A DNA stretch of 64,000 bases from Clytia hemisphaerica (GCA_902728285.1 CACVBU010000359.1:3076386-3140385); one strand, 5' to 3'; positions 1 through 36,467 are shown, counted from the stretch's first letter. Notes: generated from the letters alone by a model not told the origin. Numbers and translations: made by a program.

Positions 1-328
1 TAAAAAAAATTCGCACCCCTTCCCCTAACCTGGAAATTTTTTCAAGCTAAATTTTTTTCCCCTACATTCTAACTGACTGATCATTAAGGTGAGGATTATA
101 CTTACTTTTGGATAAGGGTGACTCGCCACATATAAATCAGGTTTAACTACAGTAAATTTCCAGATTGTGAGTGATCCTATAAGCCTCAATACCAAAATGT
201 TGTGCACTCATGTGGGGAAGACTTCATTATTATATTAGAAGGCAGCAAGTGGCTTGATTTCAAACATGCAGGGGCAAAGAATTTAGTGATGAAGGATGTG
301 CAACAATGGTTTGTGCTGACAGAAGAAA
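1..328. other. Non-coding start of window
   Basis: I see no exon or recognisable element here. Short open frames on the minus strand lack any family resemblance or splice context. Confidence 0.5.
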
Positions 329-840
329 TGAGGCTTTAAATGTCTGAATCATATGGAATTTAAAAGTATAGTTTTTCTTTGCATATGCAGTATCTTAATA
401 TCACAGGAGTAATATTTGGAGTTGTGTTTTTTAAAGGTAATAATGTTATCAGAGATTTTTAAGGAGTAGAACCATGGTTTGCACCGACAGGAGAAAATTT
501 TGATTTTGGACTCCTGATATGCCTCAAACATGGCTCTTTTTCGGAATGATTTCCATGCCTAAAAATGAGGCTTTCAATGTCTGAATCATATGGAATTTTA
601 AAAGCAAAACTTTTCTTTGCATATACAATATCCTAATAACAGGAGTAATATTTTGAGAGAATTGGGTTTTTATAATGGTATTAAATGCTATCAGAGATTA
701 CAGTACAATTTTCAGAAAGAAAATCATGGTCCTTCACCTTGTAGAGCACTCTTGAAGCATAGCTTAACCGTTAATACATTATCAGAGATTAAGGAGGCAC
801 AACCATGGTTTTGTTTGCTATATAAGCACATATTTTCAGC
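329..840. repeat. Degenerate tandem repeat, period about 239 bp
   Basis: Two diverged copies lie head to tail: one from about 329, the next from about 568, with the start of a third near 785. Shared landmarks are AATGTCTGAATCATATGGAA (near 338 and 578), TTCTTTGCATAT, CAGGAGTAATATTT and ATCAGAGATT. Open frames inside are broken and look non-coding. Confidence 0.75.
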
Positions 841-1137
841 TCTTTTCAAAAAGGCTAGACTGGGCTAGACTATGCTGGCATATTCTCTCTTAGACCACTA
901 AATCAATTTTTACACAATGTTAAGACCTATAGGAAACAAAATGGTGAGGCTATCACGGTGATATTTCATGAATACAGAAATTAACAATAAATACAAAATA
1001 TGAGCAATGTAAAAGAATTTCAAATCTTCAAAATATGAAGTCATGAAATTTGACCTCCTGAGTTATCTCTTCAGCTGCCATAAAATATTTTGCATCCCCC
1101 CTTTTCCATCGAGAATATTTTAGAACTAACCCCCCCT

Positions 1138-2337
1138 CTAAAGGGCGACGACAAAAGTTGGACCACCCAAATGGACCCCCAAAATGGACTATCAAATGGA
1201 TCCCCAAATAGACCCCAAAATGGAACCCTTTGAAAAATGAAATTAGGCCTGTTTCAGGCTGTAAGCCATTTATCTTCAGTTGGCCCAGTGGTATAAGGCG
1301 TTGGGTTCCCGCTCGAGGGATCCCTAGTTTGAATCGGGTCAGGGTCACTTTTTAAAATTTTCATCCAGGTTTTGGTATTTCACGTTTTTTGGGTGTAGAT
1401 TCCGAAAAAATAGGTCCAAAGTCCTGAAAAGTTGACGGAAGGGCGCTACGGGACCATAAAATGGGGTGGGTCTCACGACTTGAAACTTTCTGGAGACGTC
1501 AAGCACATCAGAGGGGGAAAGCATGCAAAATTTCATTGCTCCACCGTCACCAGTCCCCGGGCTATGGGCCGTGAAAGGTGCGCTGCAGGACTTTCCCGTA
1601 AGGATGATTGCCGGGCCGTACGGTGTTCTTAGCTGGTCAAACTTTCAGTGTCAGTGAGGCATCTCTACCGAATAGAGAACAAGCCTGCAAAATATCTAAG
1701 ACGTAGCACCAAAATTGAAGACACATAGCCCGATTAGATTTTGCCTTAAGTCCGTCTGGACTTATATAAGACTTTTTTTAAGAATTGGTACAGCGCAAGA
1801 CCTTCCTGTAATGACAATTGCCGGGCCCCACGGCGTTCTCTGGCGCTCAAATTCACCATGGTGAATCTCTACCGACCGGAGAAAATGAGGTCCTTGCACG
1901 GCATTGAACATTGGAAAAAAAAACGACATTAAAGTTTGTTTGACAGTATACAAATAGAATATTAAAACATTCCGGTTTGCTTTCATGAGCTATTTTGTAT
2001 TTCCGGGACCGCGAGCTTAGATAGGACTTTAAGATATGTTCCCATAATTCTTTAGCACTTTCAAATGACGTCAAGCCAAACCAATGAAATCGCATCATTC
2101 TTCAAAAGAAGGTGTTGGCAACAAAAAATCAACACGCAGGTGCAGAACACAGCAAGGACTAATGCCTACTGGGCTCAAAAGTAAAGCTTCGAACGTATTA
2201 CATTTTCAATTTAATTATATTTATCATACGATTAGAACACTAAACCACAACGTTCTACACTTTGAAAATCGTTTTTCAAAGGGTTCCATTTTGGGGTCCA
2301 TTTGGGGGTCCATTTCAGGGGTCCAACTTTTGTTGCC
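1138..2337. mobile_element. Foldback element with GGACCCC-rich inverted arms
   Basis: The left arm (about 1138-1236) and the right arm (about 2270-2337) are inverted copies of each other. Both carry AAAAGTTGGACC, then repeated AAATGGACCCC motifs, then TGGAACCCTTTGAAAAA. The arms are themselves made of short 13-17 bp direct repeats. The interior includes a tRNA-like segment (1276-1350) and two related ~90-bp blocks (1590-1690 and 1798-1890) that share TTGCCGGGCC, GGTGTTCT/GGCGTTCT and ATCTCTACCGA. The superfamily is not identifiable, and I found no target duplication. Confidence 0.55.
1276..1350 (+). repeat. tRNA-like SINE head (pol III A and B boxes)
   Basis: The segment reads like a tRNA: an A-box-like stretch with GTGGTATAAGGCGTTGG, an anticodon-arm-like TTCCCGCTCGAGGGA, a B-box-like AGTTTGAATCG, and a run of T's just after. 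The two would-be acceptor strands do not pair. It is therefore better read as the tRNA-derived head of a SINE, or a tRNA pseudogene, than as a working tRNA gene. Confidence 0.5.
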
Positions 2338-2686
2338 TCCCCCCCCCCCTAAACCCTCAATAAAAATTTTGTGTTTGTTTACTCATGAAACTGCTTAAAC
2401 TTTCCGAAGCTTATTTTTTTAACTTAACTAGCGGTCTTTTTCCGCTAGAAAAGTGGAAAAGGAATCTTAGTGCGGAAGCTTATACAAAACAATGGCGGTG
2501 TGTATATACTCATCCCCCTTTTATGAATTTATGTCTTTTATTTTGAAATTCACCTTTTTACAGATTTTTTTACAAAGTTTTTATTGTTCTTGTTGAAATC
2601 TGTGAATGAAGAACTACCAGAACGTGGTCATACAGGATCAATTTTTAAAACACCAAACCTTTTTGCTTATGAAATACTAGAAATAT

Positions 2687-2971
2687 ACGACCCTGCCTAT
2701 GCCCCGGACACTCCGGGGCAAATGTCTGGGGTCTGAAAAAAAATAACTTTTTCCCCGGACCTACGTCCGGGGCTCCAATTTTTGCGCCATAAATTTACCC
2801 CGGACGTATATTTCAATGAATTAGAAAAAAGCCCGCGCGGTCAGCGATTCTATAAAAAGCGACCGCGCGGGCTGTCTGGGGCGTCCGGGGTAGTCTCTCA
2901 AAAACAAATAATACGGACCCCGGGCACGCATCAAAAAAACCCCGGACTGTCCGGGGCATAAGCAGGGTCGT
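2687..2971. mobile_element. hAT-like MITE with 8-bp target duplication
   Basis: This 285-bp element has terminal inverted repeats beginning ACGACCCTGC(C/T)TATGCC and ending in the complement GGCATAAGCAGGGTCGT. It is flanked on both sides by the direct repeat AGAAATAT (2679-2686 and 2972-2979). An 8-bp duplication fits hAT and a few other superfamilies. The interior has CCCCGGAC/GTCCGGGG inverted motifs and a GC-rich stem-loop (about 2831-2872, arms GCCCGCGCGGTC/GACCGCGCGGGC). It has no coding capacity. Confidence 0.85.
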
Positions 2972-3445
2972 AGAAATATACAGTGTCAAATATGCAAAAT
3001 TTCAAACAAATATATAAAAAGACGGAAAGACTGGAAAGAAACACATGGTAGAGAACCAAATTTCAAACAGTTGAGACAATCAATAGCATGTGTTTCGTGA
3101 TCTGTATAAATAATAACATATCAAGTAGAACACCAAATGAAGGCAAAAGTTGAAAGAGTTGAACTTTACGCTTTAGGTTGAAAGATAGAAACTAGAAACC
3201 GCAGCAAAAATAAAGAGTCTTCTCTTGTCTCTGTTTCGTTTTATTTCGTGCCAAAAAGTCGACGGTAATATGCTGGCCCTAGTTAACGCCGGTCTTTTTT
3301 ACGCTGGCCCCTTACCGCCACTACCCGATTTTGACTTACGTCGATTCTCAGGAGGCTGTAAAAAGGCCTTCCAAAATCGCCAAACAGAACAGACAGTAAG
3401 TAGAAGTAAATACTGACTTCAATTGGCATTAAAAGACATTTACAG

Positions 3446-3757
3446 TACTCTTAGGTGCCAAATAAACGGGGGGGTTCGAATAAACGGGGGTGTTGGAAAA
3501 TTTTTGAAATTTCAATAAACGGGGGGGACTCAATTGCCGAGGGGGTTGGAAATTGTACTTATGAAAACCCCAAAATAAGGTAAATATAGGCTAAAATCAG
3601 GCTTTTTGGAGCAAAATAAGGGGACTTCTTTTAGCCAACTGAAAATATTCTTTAAAATTAACAAACGGGGGGGTCCTAATAAGGTCCGGGGGGGTTGGAA
3701 AATTTTCGAAAAATTAACAAGCGGGGGGGGGGGCCGTTTATTTGGCACCTAAGAGTA
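3446..3757. mobile_element. MITE with G-tract interior
   Basis: The terminal inverted repeats are perfect over at least 24 bp: TACTCTTAGGTGCCAAATAA and onward at the left, and the complement ending CCTAAGAGTA at the right. The interior alternates AATAAACGGGGGGG-type blocks with TTGGAAAATTTT. If the terminal TA is counted as target, this fits a TA-duplicating element. No protein is encoded. Confidence 0.85.
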
Positions 3758-6700
3758 TGTAACGCATGTCCTACAATTTGTTTGTTAAATAAAAGGCCGG
3801 TGGTCATTACGGTCTTCATGATCTCGGTATGATCTTAAGATTGATCGTCAATATAACATTATTATCCATATCGGACATTCAAACAACGATTTTTTCTAGC
3901 GTCAACCAATTTTTTTCGCTTCAATGCAATGTCTTCAACAAATCTTTAGCACCTTGCGAGCGGGCTGCAAATGACCAAAAAGTGTTTTTTTCTGACGTTA
4001 GTTTAGTCTCTTCGCTTCAATGCAACGACTTCAATCCAATTCCGAGCGGGCCGCAAATGACGTTATTGCCCTACACCCGGGCCGTTAATGATATTTTAGC
4101 CCTCTGGGAGCCTGGCATTCGATTAGCCTCCGTCTCAGAACGCGGTCAGAAAATTTTGCGGATAATGTCACAGCGAAAATGCATCCAGTGAAATGTGAGT
4201 AATGTATCATGATTCAAGTCGACTGACATAATAATACACGTAATACATGTTACAAGTACGGCCTAGGGATTCTCAATCTCAGCTATAATAAAACTATTAC
4301 ATGTTAGTAGCAGACCCGACTGACCAATGTTATGTAGCAGGTTGGAACACGAGTTTCTGCTGGAAAGATGCAGTTTGTTTTCAAGTTAAATCTTCAAAAT
4401 AAAACAAACTGTGTGGGTTTCTTTACTTCCAAACAACCTACCAATAGTTTTGGAACACTCCATAATAAAGGAAGATGGCTCTTCTTGTGGATTGACTTTC
4501 TGATACCCCATATAAACACGATGTGACATGAAAGTGAAGAGACATGATTTTTTGGTTTTTGTTTGATTTGTTGACTCATATATCTCATGGTAAATGGGAT
4601 AGGAAATGACTTTTCATGTATCTCTTGGCTCTACATATGATACCTCTAACTTTGAACACCTCCAGAATGTTGAAAAAAGCATTTTACAAGATAAGTTTCA
4701 ATTATAATTTTCATGGAAATTTTTAATCGACAGATTTGGCTTAGCGGCAGTTTTGTTTGGTTGATGTTTGGTATGGCAATGAAATGCCACACAATCACTC
4801 TACAAATGATGCCTCCAGCCATGATTGGTATCAGAATGTTGGAAAAAAAACATTTTACGAGAAATTGTTGATAGAAATTATATTGACTTATTTTTACAAT
4901 TTTGGCGGTGTGGGTTTAGTTGGTTGATAATGTTTACACTGTGGGATGGTTTTCAAAAAACTGTTATATTGATTGTTGTTTGTTGGAATTGATTACCAAA
5001 AAAAAAGAGAACCTTTTTTTGATAAATACTTTATTTTTTTCATGAATCGAAAAAACCGTGTGGATAGACGTGGATAGTATGTTTTGTAGTAACCAATGCA
5101 ATGTCTGTTTTCACATTTTGAAAGCTCTATTATACCTACTGAATTGAAGCTCTGACTAGCTCTGTTTTTAAAACTTTGAGCCATGTTTTTTTCTTTGTTG
5201 CTATTAAAGATAGATTTTTAAATTGTCGTAATGTAAATTTATGGTAAAGTTTTATTTTTTGAGTTTAGTTCATCAGTAGTACATTACATACAGTAGTATT
5301 TTTCAGTAATCCTTTCTTGTAAATATAGTAACATTTAACCAGACTCATTGCCCTCATTATATTCGAATTTATATTTTTTTAGGACTGATAAGTACATATT
5401 TTTAAACACCAAAACAAAGCAAACAACATGCCAGTTCTTTCTGGACAAATATACATGTATACTTTATTGTGTGCTTGGAGTTCTTTTTTAATCAACCCTC
5501 TCGACTGCTGATCTTCCAACTATCATTTAGGAGTATAGAATGGGCTTCCATAGTACCATTTTCTCTAAGTATTTTGTGCAAATTTTTAACAAAGTAGACT
5601 TCTTGACTGTCCTTGTCCCTTATGTTAAAGTTGTTCTGATGGAGGACATTGCTATTTTTGGTAGCTTTCACATATCAATAAGGAGCTTTGGTGTAAATGT
5701 TTCTTCTGATGAAATTATACTAATCTGAAACTATTAGGCCTTTATGAACTTTCTAGAACAATAATCTTGCTCCAATCATGAGAAACACTGGAAAAATAGG
5801 TAAGCATTCCCTGCCATAATTTCACAGATTTCCTCTGTTTTCTGCTTGAAAACGCTGTCGTATAGCCGAAAACGAAAGTGAAACTGTGAAAACGTCCGCA
5901 AATTCGGGCCCAGTCCTCTTCCGAGACGGAGGCTAATTGGTTCGATTGCGATTTTTTGTTCAAAGTTGTTCGATTGACACCGTCTGGTTATGATCTCGAG
6001 TTACTACCCTTGCTGACTGACGGTCGAAAAATTTCACCATCAGGGTCGATTTTCAGTCAAATTTTTCCTGCACTGTAAGGGTCCGATTTTAGAGACCTGA
6101 TTTTTGGCCGAACGTACGGTTGTTTTCAAAATCGAGTGCCCCTCCCGCGCCTGGGACTCGTGGAGGTGAAATTACCTTGACAAGAAGCACACCCCCGTAC
6201 CTCTTTTTGCCCAAGTACCACCCCCCGGGCCTTTAAGTGACTTTAATTCGAAACTTTCTGTTATTTTGCACAAACATAAACATATAATTTCCATTATAAA
6301 CTTTGATCCTCTCCTTCATGATCTATCTCATCCACAAATAACAAAACAGAACAAACACACAAAAAGTTGATTTGATGGAAGTCGTTAAATGTGATTAATA
6401 AAAAAACGAGAATAATACAATCGTCGAAACGTCACAACGCATTACACTGTTCACCCTTTGTTGTTCATCAAACTATTCGTTCGTTTCTCATTAGACAGAG
6501 AAAGTGAAAGTTCATTAACTTTTCTGGCAGAGACTTTCTAAGAAAAGATGAACACTGCTGAAAAAGTTTGAAACGAAATTTCAACAATATTACAATACGA
6601 ATATTTCAATCGTATTAGCGAAGATGACTCTTTAATCTCGATAGGTGAAACATCCCAGATACTAATTTCCCAAGCCAACACTCCAATAAAACTAAACCAC

Positions 6701-7820
6701 TTTGATAATATAACGTTGGTTTGAAAACAAGGAAAATTAAGGCAAATACAAAAATAACTATTTCCAAACATCGAACTTTCAACTCCCCCGCCATTATTTG
6801 ACTCTCATAACAAAACTCTTCAACACGAAATAAGAACTGATATTTCACTTCAAAGCAATGAAAGACAAAAATGTCCTACGAAATTTGAGACGTGACACAT
6901 TAAGACATTTGGCAATACAAACAGTTTTCTGATGTCAAAACGTTTCGTGTGCTTATAATGTCTATAATACAAAGCAGATTAAATCTGTTGATCTGTGATG
7001 TAATCAGTTCAATTGAAAGGTCGTAAAACATTTTTGACGATATGCTCTTAAAAAAAAGAAAATTGGTTTGAAATCAAACAGTTTTCGGGGGAACACATAT
7101 AATACAACTTTCAGCAAATTATTACCCACTGATTGCTATCTAAAGAAATTTGATACAAACTCTAGAATTTTGAAAAGTAAACAAGGATGAATTTGAAACT
7201 CGACAAACCAAATTGATAATGCATCATCGTAACCAATGGCAACTTTAAGGGACATAAACAACAAAAGAGATCATTTCGTGAAGTGTGTACTCGATTATTC
7301 TCACCACAATCTCTTGGAGCTGAAAACATCCTATTTTACATTTATGTAGAATATGTCATTTTGATCACATGAAGTTATATTTTTAAAAGAAAAATTAGTA
7401 GTAGAAAGAAGAATTAGTTAATTTTCCTTTTCCGATCCGAAAAAAACAACAAAAACGCCATTTACAATAAGTTCATAATCGTTGAAGAGAATTTTCTATA
7501 ATTTACAAATAATTTTGTCTGTCTGCCTGTCTGTAAGTTTGGAGCAGAGCAACATAAAAAAGATGAAAGTTTTTTATTTTTTACGATATGAAAAACGATT
7601 CACCAACAAGCTAAGCTAAGCCATATTTTTTGATTCGTGAATTTTTAAAACATCTTTCATTCCATTTGAATTTGAATTGAATAAAACATTTCCTCGAAAA
7701 GAAAAGAGGCGTCTGGTTTCGTTCGTGTATTCAGTTCATAAATTATTATCTTTCGTCGAGATGTGAATAGAGCCTTGCAAATATTTGCACTGGATTGAAT
7801 TGAAGCACCATTCTTGTGAA
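3758..7820. other. Gene-free stretch with minor repeats
   Basis: I see no convincing exon. There are diverged 92-bp tandem blocks near 3918-3976 and 4010-4065 (sharing TTCGCTTCAATGCAA and GAGCGGGC). Two diverged ~185-bp copies lie at about 4615-4790 and 4795-4985 (sharing CAGAATGTTG and CATTTTAC). A motif around TTAGCCTCCGTCTC occurs near 4118 and inverted near 5925. The lower end probably holds the 3' untranslated region of the PP2A scaffold gene. A minus-strand AATAAA lies at 7573-7578. Confidence 0.5.
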
Positions 7821-31142
<23,322 letters not shown>

Positions 31143-31776
31143 TTTATAGTATATTTAGATTGGTTCTACGGTTAAGAAATAAATTGTTGTAAGCCCTTTG
31201 TAATGTATTTTGAGCAGTTGTGTATGCTGGTTTTTTAATTTTTCTTGATTTTTCGATTACAAACTGCGAGGCGACTTGTTTTTGTTGCTCTAGCGCGCAT
31301 GCGCATTGATTTTATTCTAGCCAAGAAGAAATCTTTCTTTGCTAAGATTCTAGTCTAGCGATTATTTTGTTCCTTTTCACATGGATCCAATTTGACTCTC
31401 ACGAAATACAGTTGCTATAGACGCTTCGGCAGCACCGTGGTCAAACTTACAAAGCAATTCTTCGACAAATAGTATGTAAAGCACTATTCAACGCCTGACC
31501 ACGCAAGAATAACAAACAAATCATGGCTGGAAAAGTGTAAAATTGACTCAAAAATTTCAAATTTTGACCAATTGATCATTTTGAAAAAGGTCATAAACGA
31601 CTCTCTCTCTCCCTGACTGTTGGAATGGTAAGTCTTTATCCTTTGAATTTTTTTTATCTGTCATAATCTTGTTAAATTCAGTGATAGTAAAAGTTTTGTG
31701 TCCAGACAGTGTGTCAATCGCATCAAACAAATAGACCTTTTTTTAAAGAGGCAGCCATGCATGTTGAATAATTATC
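31143..31776. other. Upstream region of the PP2A scaffold gene
   Basis: This should hold the promoter and 5' leader of the minus-strand scaffold gene. A TATA-like TATAAAATGG overlaps the start codon on the minus strand, and a possible 3' splice acceptor CTTAACCGTAG lies about 30 bp upstream of it. I can assign nothing else. Confidence 0.35.
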
Positions 31777-31876
31777 TACTCCAGCATAAAAACAATGATA
31801 CAGCCATGCATAATTCTTAAAATATGCATGATACAGTAATTATGCATGGCTGTATCATTGTTTTTATGCTGGAGTA
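31777..31876. repeat. Perfect 39-bp-arm palindrome
   Basis: The arms TACTCCAGCATAAAAACAAT... (31777-31815) and their exact complement (31838-31876) surround a 22-bp loop (31816-31837). There are no mismatches in 39 bp. No coding or known RNA feature fits. Confidence 0.9.
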
Positions 31877-32489
31877 CCGTGAGAGGTCCTAAATCCGACA
31901 CCACTGGGACTGCCTAATTCCGACGCCCCAAATAACTGTTATGAAAAAAAAATTCTATGTTTACAAACATTCCCTCTCCAAGTTGAACGATAAACTATTG
32001 CTAGAACTCTCGAAACAAAACATCTAACAAGATAGCTGTAATTCAAGATGTCATTGTAATTAAAAAGTGTGAGTTGTAAAAATAATCATTCATACAAAAT
32101 GAATTAATTGAATTGAATATATTTCGCTGCAACAGAGGATAACCCTTAAAAAAAAAATAGATTTCTAATACAATGGGACTCGAAGAAACTGAAAATTATA
32201 AGAACTAAAGAACAATAATAAACATTGCATAAATATTATAGTGACACAAAATAATGAATATAGAAATATTTTAATTTTATTTTATGAAATTCTTTGAGTA
32301 TTTTATCTATAAATTTCGTCCTGTACACGACACCCCCCCACCCTGGAAAACACCTAACTCATGCACACACCATTCACACCACACACACACACAACACACA
32401 CAACACAAAGATTATTCGTTTCCATTTTGTATTTTGTTAAATAAATTTGTAGCTAAAGATTTAGTTCAGCAGTATCAAGTTGTGAAAAT

Positions 32490-35400
32490 CAGTGTCAGGA
32501 TGATTTATTAGTAACTCATTCATTTTTTTGAGAAAGACGAGAGAAGAGTTAAGTCCAAAATTTGTGGTTTTGACCGTTGAAAAGTTTAGTAGTTTAATAG
32601 CTTTGCCCTGGTGCCAGTTTTGGATCAATTTCAATCAATTAAGTGTTGATAGGACATCAGATGGAAGATTACCCTGGAGGTATTTTTGAATAAATAAGAT
32701 ATTCATTACTTTCACCTGATCAAAGATTTTGAGTAATTTAAGTTCAGCAAACGAGGAGTGGCAGAAGTTCTTGGTTCACTAAAGGTCATAGTCTTAGTGC
32801 AGTGTTTTTGAAGAGTAAGAATTCTATGTGTGACAGTATTGTCACACAGTCCCCAAGATTGACTAGCATAGCGAACATGAGAAGCAAAAATTGCATGATA
32901 AATGTTTTAGAGGATGTGAAATTGGAACATAGTGACGAAGTTTGGATATTGCCCCTTGCCATTTGCCCTTCTCAATGTAGCAGCAACGAAAGAAGTATGA
33001 ACCTTCCAGTTTAGATGATTGTCAAGGTGAACACCAAATACTTCACACTCTTACTTGGTGATAGAATTTTCCCACAAAGCTTAATTCTTGGAATACAGTC
33101 CATCTGTCCTCCAAGGGGAACGAAAAATAACAACTCAGTTTTGCTAGCATTCAAAGAAATTTTGTTGGCATTTTAGCCAGCTGACTAAAACTCTGAGATC
33201 AGCATTAACCCTCCCACAAAGACTCCATACAGTTTTTGAAAAATTTAGTAAATGAGTATCATCAGCAAAAATGATATGTTTCAGAGGTTCTTATACAGCG
33301 GTGAAGATCGTTTATATACAACAAGAACAGCAGAGGACCCAAGACTGAACCCTGAGGAACTCCATGATTAATAGATTTTAAAAGGGAATTTGAGCCTGAA
33401 AGAGAAACACTGGAGCGGTTAGTGAGGTAAGATCGGAACCAGTCATTAACAATGCCTCTGACTCCGTAGTGATCAAGTTTTTCAAGTAAGATTTCGTGAT
33501 CAACTGTGTCGAAAGCCTTTTGTAGATCGACAAATACACCACGGCAAACCCACATTGTCAAGATAGTTTCGGATACGTTCGACAATATTAATGAGTGTAT
33601 GCTCAGTAGAGTGAGCCTTACGAAAACCAAATTGTCGAGAGTAGATTTGATTATGGTTTTCAAGAAAATCAGAAAGACGTGAGTACATCACTTTCTCAAA
33701 AATTTTTTCAATGTTAGATAAGAGTGAAATTGGCCGATAATTAGGAGACTTCAAGGGGAGAACCTTTGTGTTTGAAGACAGGCACAACTTTGGATATTTT
33801 GAGAGTAGGAAAAATACCACTGAGAAAGGAGTAGTTTATCAGCGCCGATATTGGCACAGAAATATCAAGTCTTAAAGTTTAAGGATTTTTATAGGAATAC
33901 TATGAGGACCACTTGCTTTATTTAATGAGAAAGAGCCAATCACCTTTGCAATTTCTTGATTAGTGGTTGGTGCTAAGAGGATGGAATGCAGATTTGGATC
34001 TTTCATGAAACTGCTGAAGTGATTGTAAGAAGGCGGCATTTTTTTCACGAATAGAATCAAGCTATAGTAGTGAAGAAATCATTGAAGGAATTGGCTACTT
34101 TCTCAGGATCTGATGTCAAAGAGTCACCTGTGATGATTGAAATGGGTGATTCTGAGTTAGCCCTTGTTGAGATTATATCGCGAACACCAGACCAGACTTT
34201 TCTAGAGTTTTTAGAATGGAAATCAAAATATCTGATGTAGTGGTTTTTTTTACTACGTCTAGTCAAAGTGACTATCATATTTCGATACCTACGATATAAT
34301 TCATAGAGTCGATCTTTGGACTCCTTAGTTTTAGCCTTAGCGGTTTTGTTTGGTAGTGGTCACGTTTTTTTATTGACTTCAAAATTCCTGGCGTTATCCA
34401 TGGTTTTGTTTTTGATCTAACTTGACGTTTGGTAAGTTTTGACTGTGGGTAGATGTCTCTCTACAAGTACTTTCATTCTGTCATTAAAAATATTGAAACA
34501 GGAGTCTGGATTTATGACCAAATCTCAAAAAAGGGTGTCCCAATCAACTTCAAGAAAATCCAGAATAAATTCTTCTCGGTTGAAAACGAGACCAGTCTTG
34601 CTGAAAAAAAGTATTATCTTCACCGGGAAACTTACCTTCAAATGATGGAAAGAGACAAAACTGGGGGAGATGATCTGATATGGAAAAGCATATGTTGCCA
34701 GATACAGTTCCATTATCAGATGGGCTAGAAATAATATTATCAATGAGAGTCCTTGAGTCCTCAGTTATTCTTGTTGGTAAAAGGATCTGTGGAAGTATAA
34801 GATTAGAATCGAGGATATCCATGAAGGACATTATTTCTGATCATCCTCGCATTTTAAAAGATTAAGATTGAAGTCTCCAAGAAGGAGGAGTTGCTTTTTC
34901 TCAGAAGAAATTTTACTAAGCAGAGGTTTTAGAAAATCTTGATTGAAGCCAACCATTTTTGGATGGCGATATATAGTACCAACAATGATATTGGTACTGT
35001 TTGGTAGGATAATTTCAGCAAAGCATGATTCAAGACTACATGAAGAATAGCAAACTTGGTCTAGGTCTGTCCTAGGTTTGTAAGAGAAAGAGTGTGAAAT
35101 ATATAAGGCTACTCCACCTTTAGAAGATTCAGTTGGTGTAAAAAACTTTTCGTAACCTGGTATAGCAAAGTCCTCTTTTTTTTCGAGAGGACTTTCTGTT
35201 TCGGTGTCAACAAGGCTTTTGGTTTCTGAAATCCCTATGACACCTAAAAATTTAGAATTGAGGAGGGCAAGCAATCTTCAAGGTCGTCAAAATGTTTTGA
35301 AAGTGAAGCAATGTTCAGGTGAAAGGCAGAGAATTTAGATGAGTGTTGGCTGCAAGCGATTTGAATTCATCGCAGTCAACATAACTACAGCTATGAGCTT

Positions 35401-36447
35401 GAAACTGAAAATTCAAGCTCATCATCAATTTCGTCACTAAGGCTAGTGACGACCTTGTTGAGATCAGATATTAAGGATCGAAGTTTATCACTCATGTCAC
35501 CAGGAGCATCACCATTAGAATTATTAATGTTTAATTCAACAGGAAAAGGAAGGGAGTAATTGATGCAATTCGGACAAAACCAGGTCCCAGAAAGGGAAAG
35601 GACTTCAAATTGTTTTAACGTGAGACCAGAGCATTTCTTTGGTGGATCCAATGGTCACAAATATCACATTGGATTGAGTTACATTTTTCACTGACATTCT
35701 TAGTACAAACTGAGCAAGGGAATATTTCAGGCATAGATTCTAAAAAACAGACACACTCGGGACACACAGCACAGGTCAGGCAGAGAATAAAAGGGATGGA
35801 AGAAACTTATACAAACAAAACTGACACAAATAGGTGTAAAATAAAATAATCTAGATTTTTAAAGAAGAAAAAAGAACAAACCTCTGACAGGAAAGCAAAA
35901 AACCACGGAATTTGAAAAAGCACCACTGTCTTTGAATGAGAAAAACAACACTAGTGTACAGACCATAGCTAGCACATTATCTTGAAAAATCGTATTGGAC
36001 AAAAGTGCTTAGCAACTGATTTGTTATGAAAAAAATTGTAAACTAATATGGCGGAGAAGTAAGAAAATTGTTCGAAGACCCGAAGACATGCAAAAAATAT
36101 GAAATAAGCTACTCAGTAGTTTCAATGTTATTATCTGGGTTGAAGAAATTGTTGTAATATTTTAGTAGATGGTCCTTATGCGAAACTTTGATTTTGGCAT
36201 TGCTGTTTTCCTTGGCTGTGACAACCAAGGATTCATTTTGAAACTTGTAGGAAAAGATAAGGTTTTCTCTTTTTAACGAACGACACATCCAAGAAAGTTC
36301 TCTAAAGTGGTCGTTGAGATTTTCACTGATGTAGATTGGCAAGTCCGGTAGTTCAAGTTCATTAAAGTTGACATTTCCAAGTTTCTTTTTGTTTTTTAAA
36401 CATTTTTCTGAGTTTTTTCTGTTCACAAACCTGACAATTGTTCTCAA
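32490..36447 (-). mobile_element. CR1-like LINE (ORF1 remnant, PHD finger, APE, RT), decayed
   Basis: From 5' to 3' on the minus strand there are four parts. First is an ORF1-like fragment at 36109-36447 (RTIVRFVNRKN, LPIYISENLN). Second is a PHD-type finger starting at ATG 35734 (C-x2-C, C-x4-C-x2-C, W-x-H, then TWFCPNC) with a frameshift near 35645. Third is an APE endonuclease from about 35274 to 34550 (GVIGISETK, GTIYRHP, LLLGDFNLNLL). Fourth is an RT (NYRPISLLSNIEKIFEKVMY, FVDLQKAFDTVDHEILLEKL, HGVPQGSVLGPLLFLLYIND, and FADD at about 33260). The RT tail is recognisable to about 32.5 kb through frameshifts and stops. Confidence 0.85.
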
Positions 36448-36467
36448 ACTGCCATAGAGTCATATCA

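Noticed and set aside
1276-1350. A functional tRNA gene
   Set aside because: A and B boxes are present, but the acceptor strands do not pair and the T-stem is imperfect, so a SINE head or pseudogene is more likely.
3829-4191. 120-codon plus-strand frame as a gene
   Set aside because: It is made of ~92-bp tandem blocks, with no family resemblance, no splice context and no compositional support.
36109-36447. Stand-alone small gene on the minus strand
   Set aside because: FVNRKN and the YISENLN segment are typical LINE ORF1 text, and the rest of the LINE follows directly.
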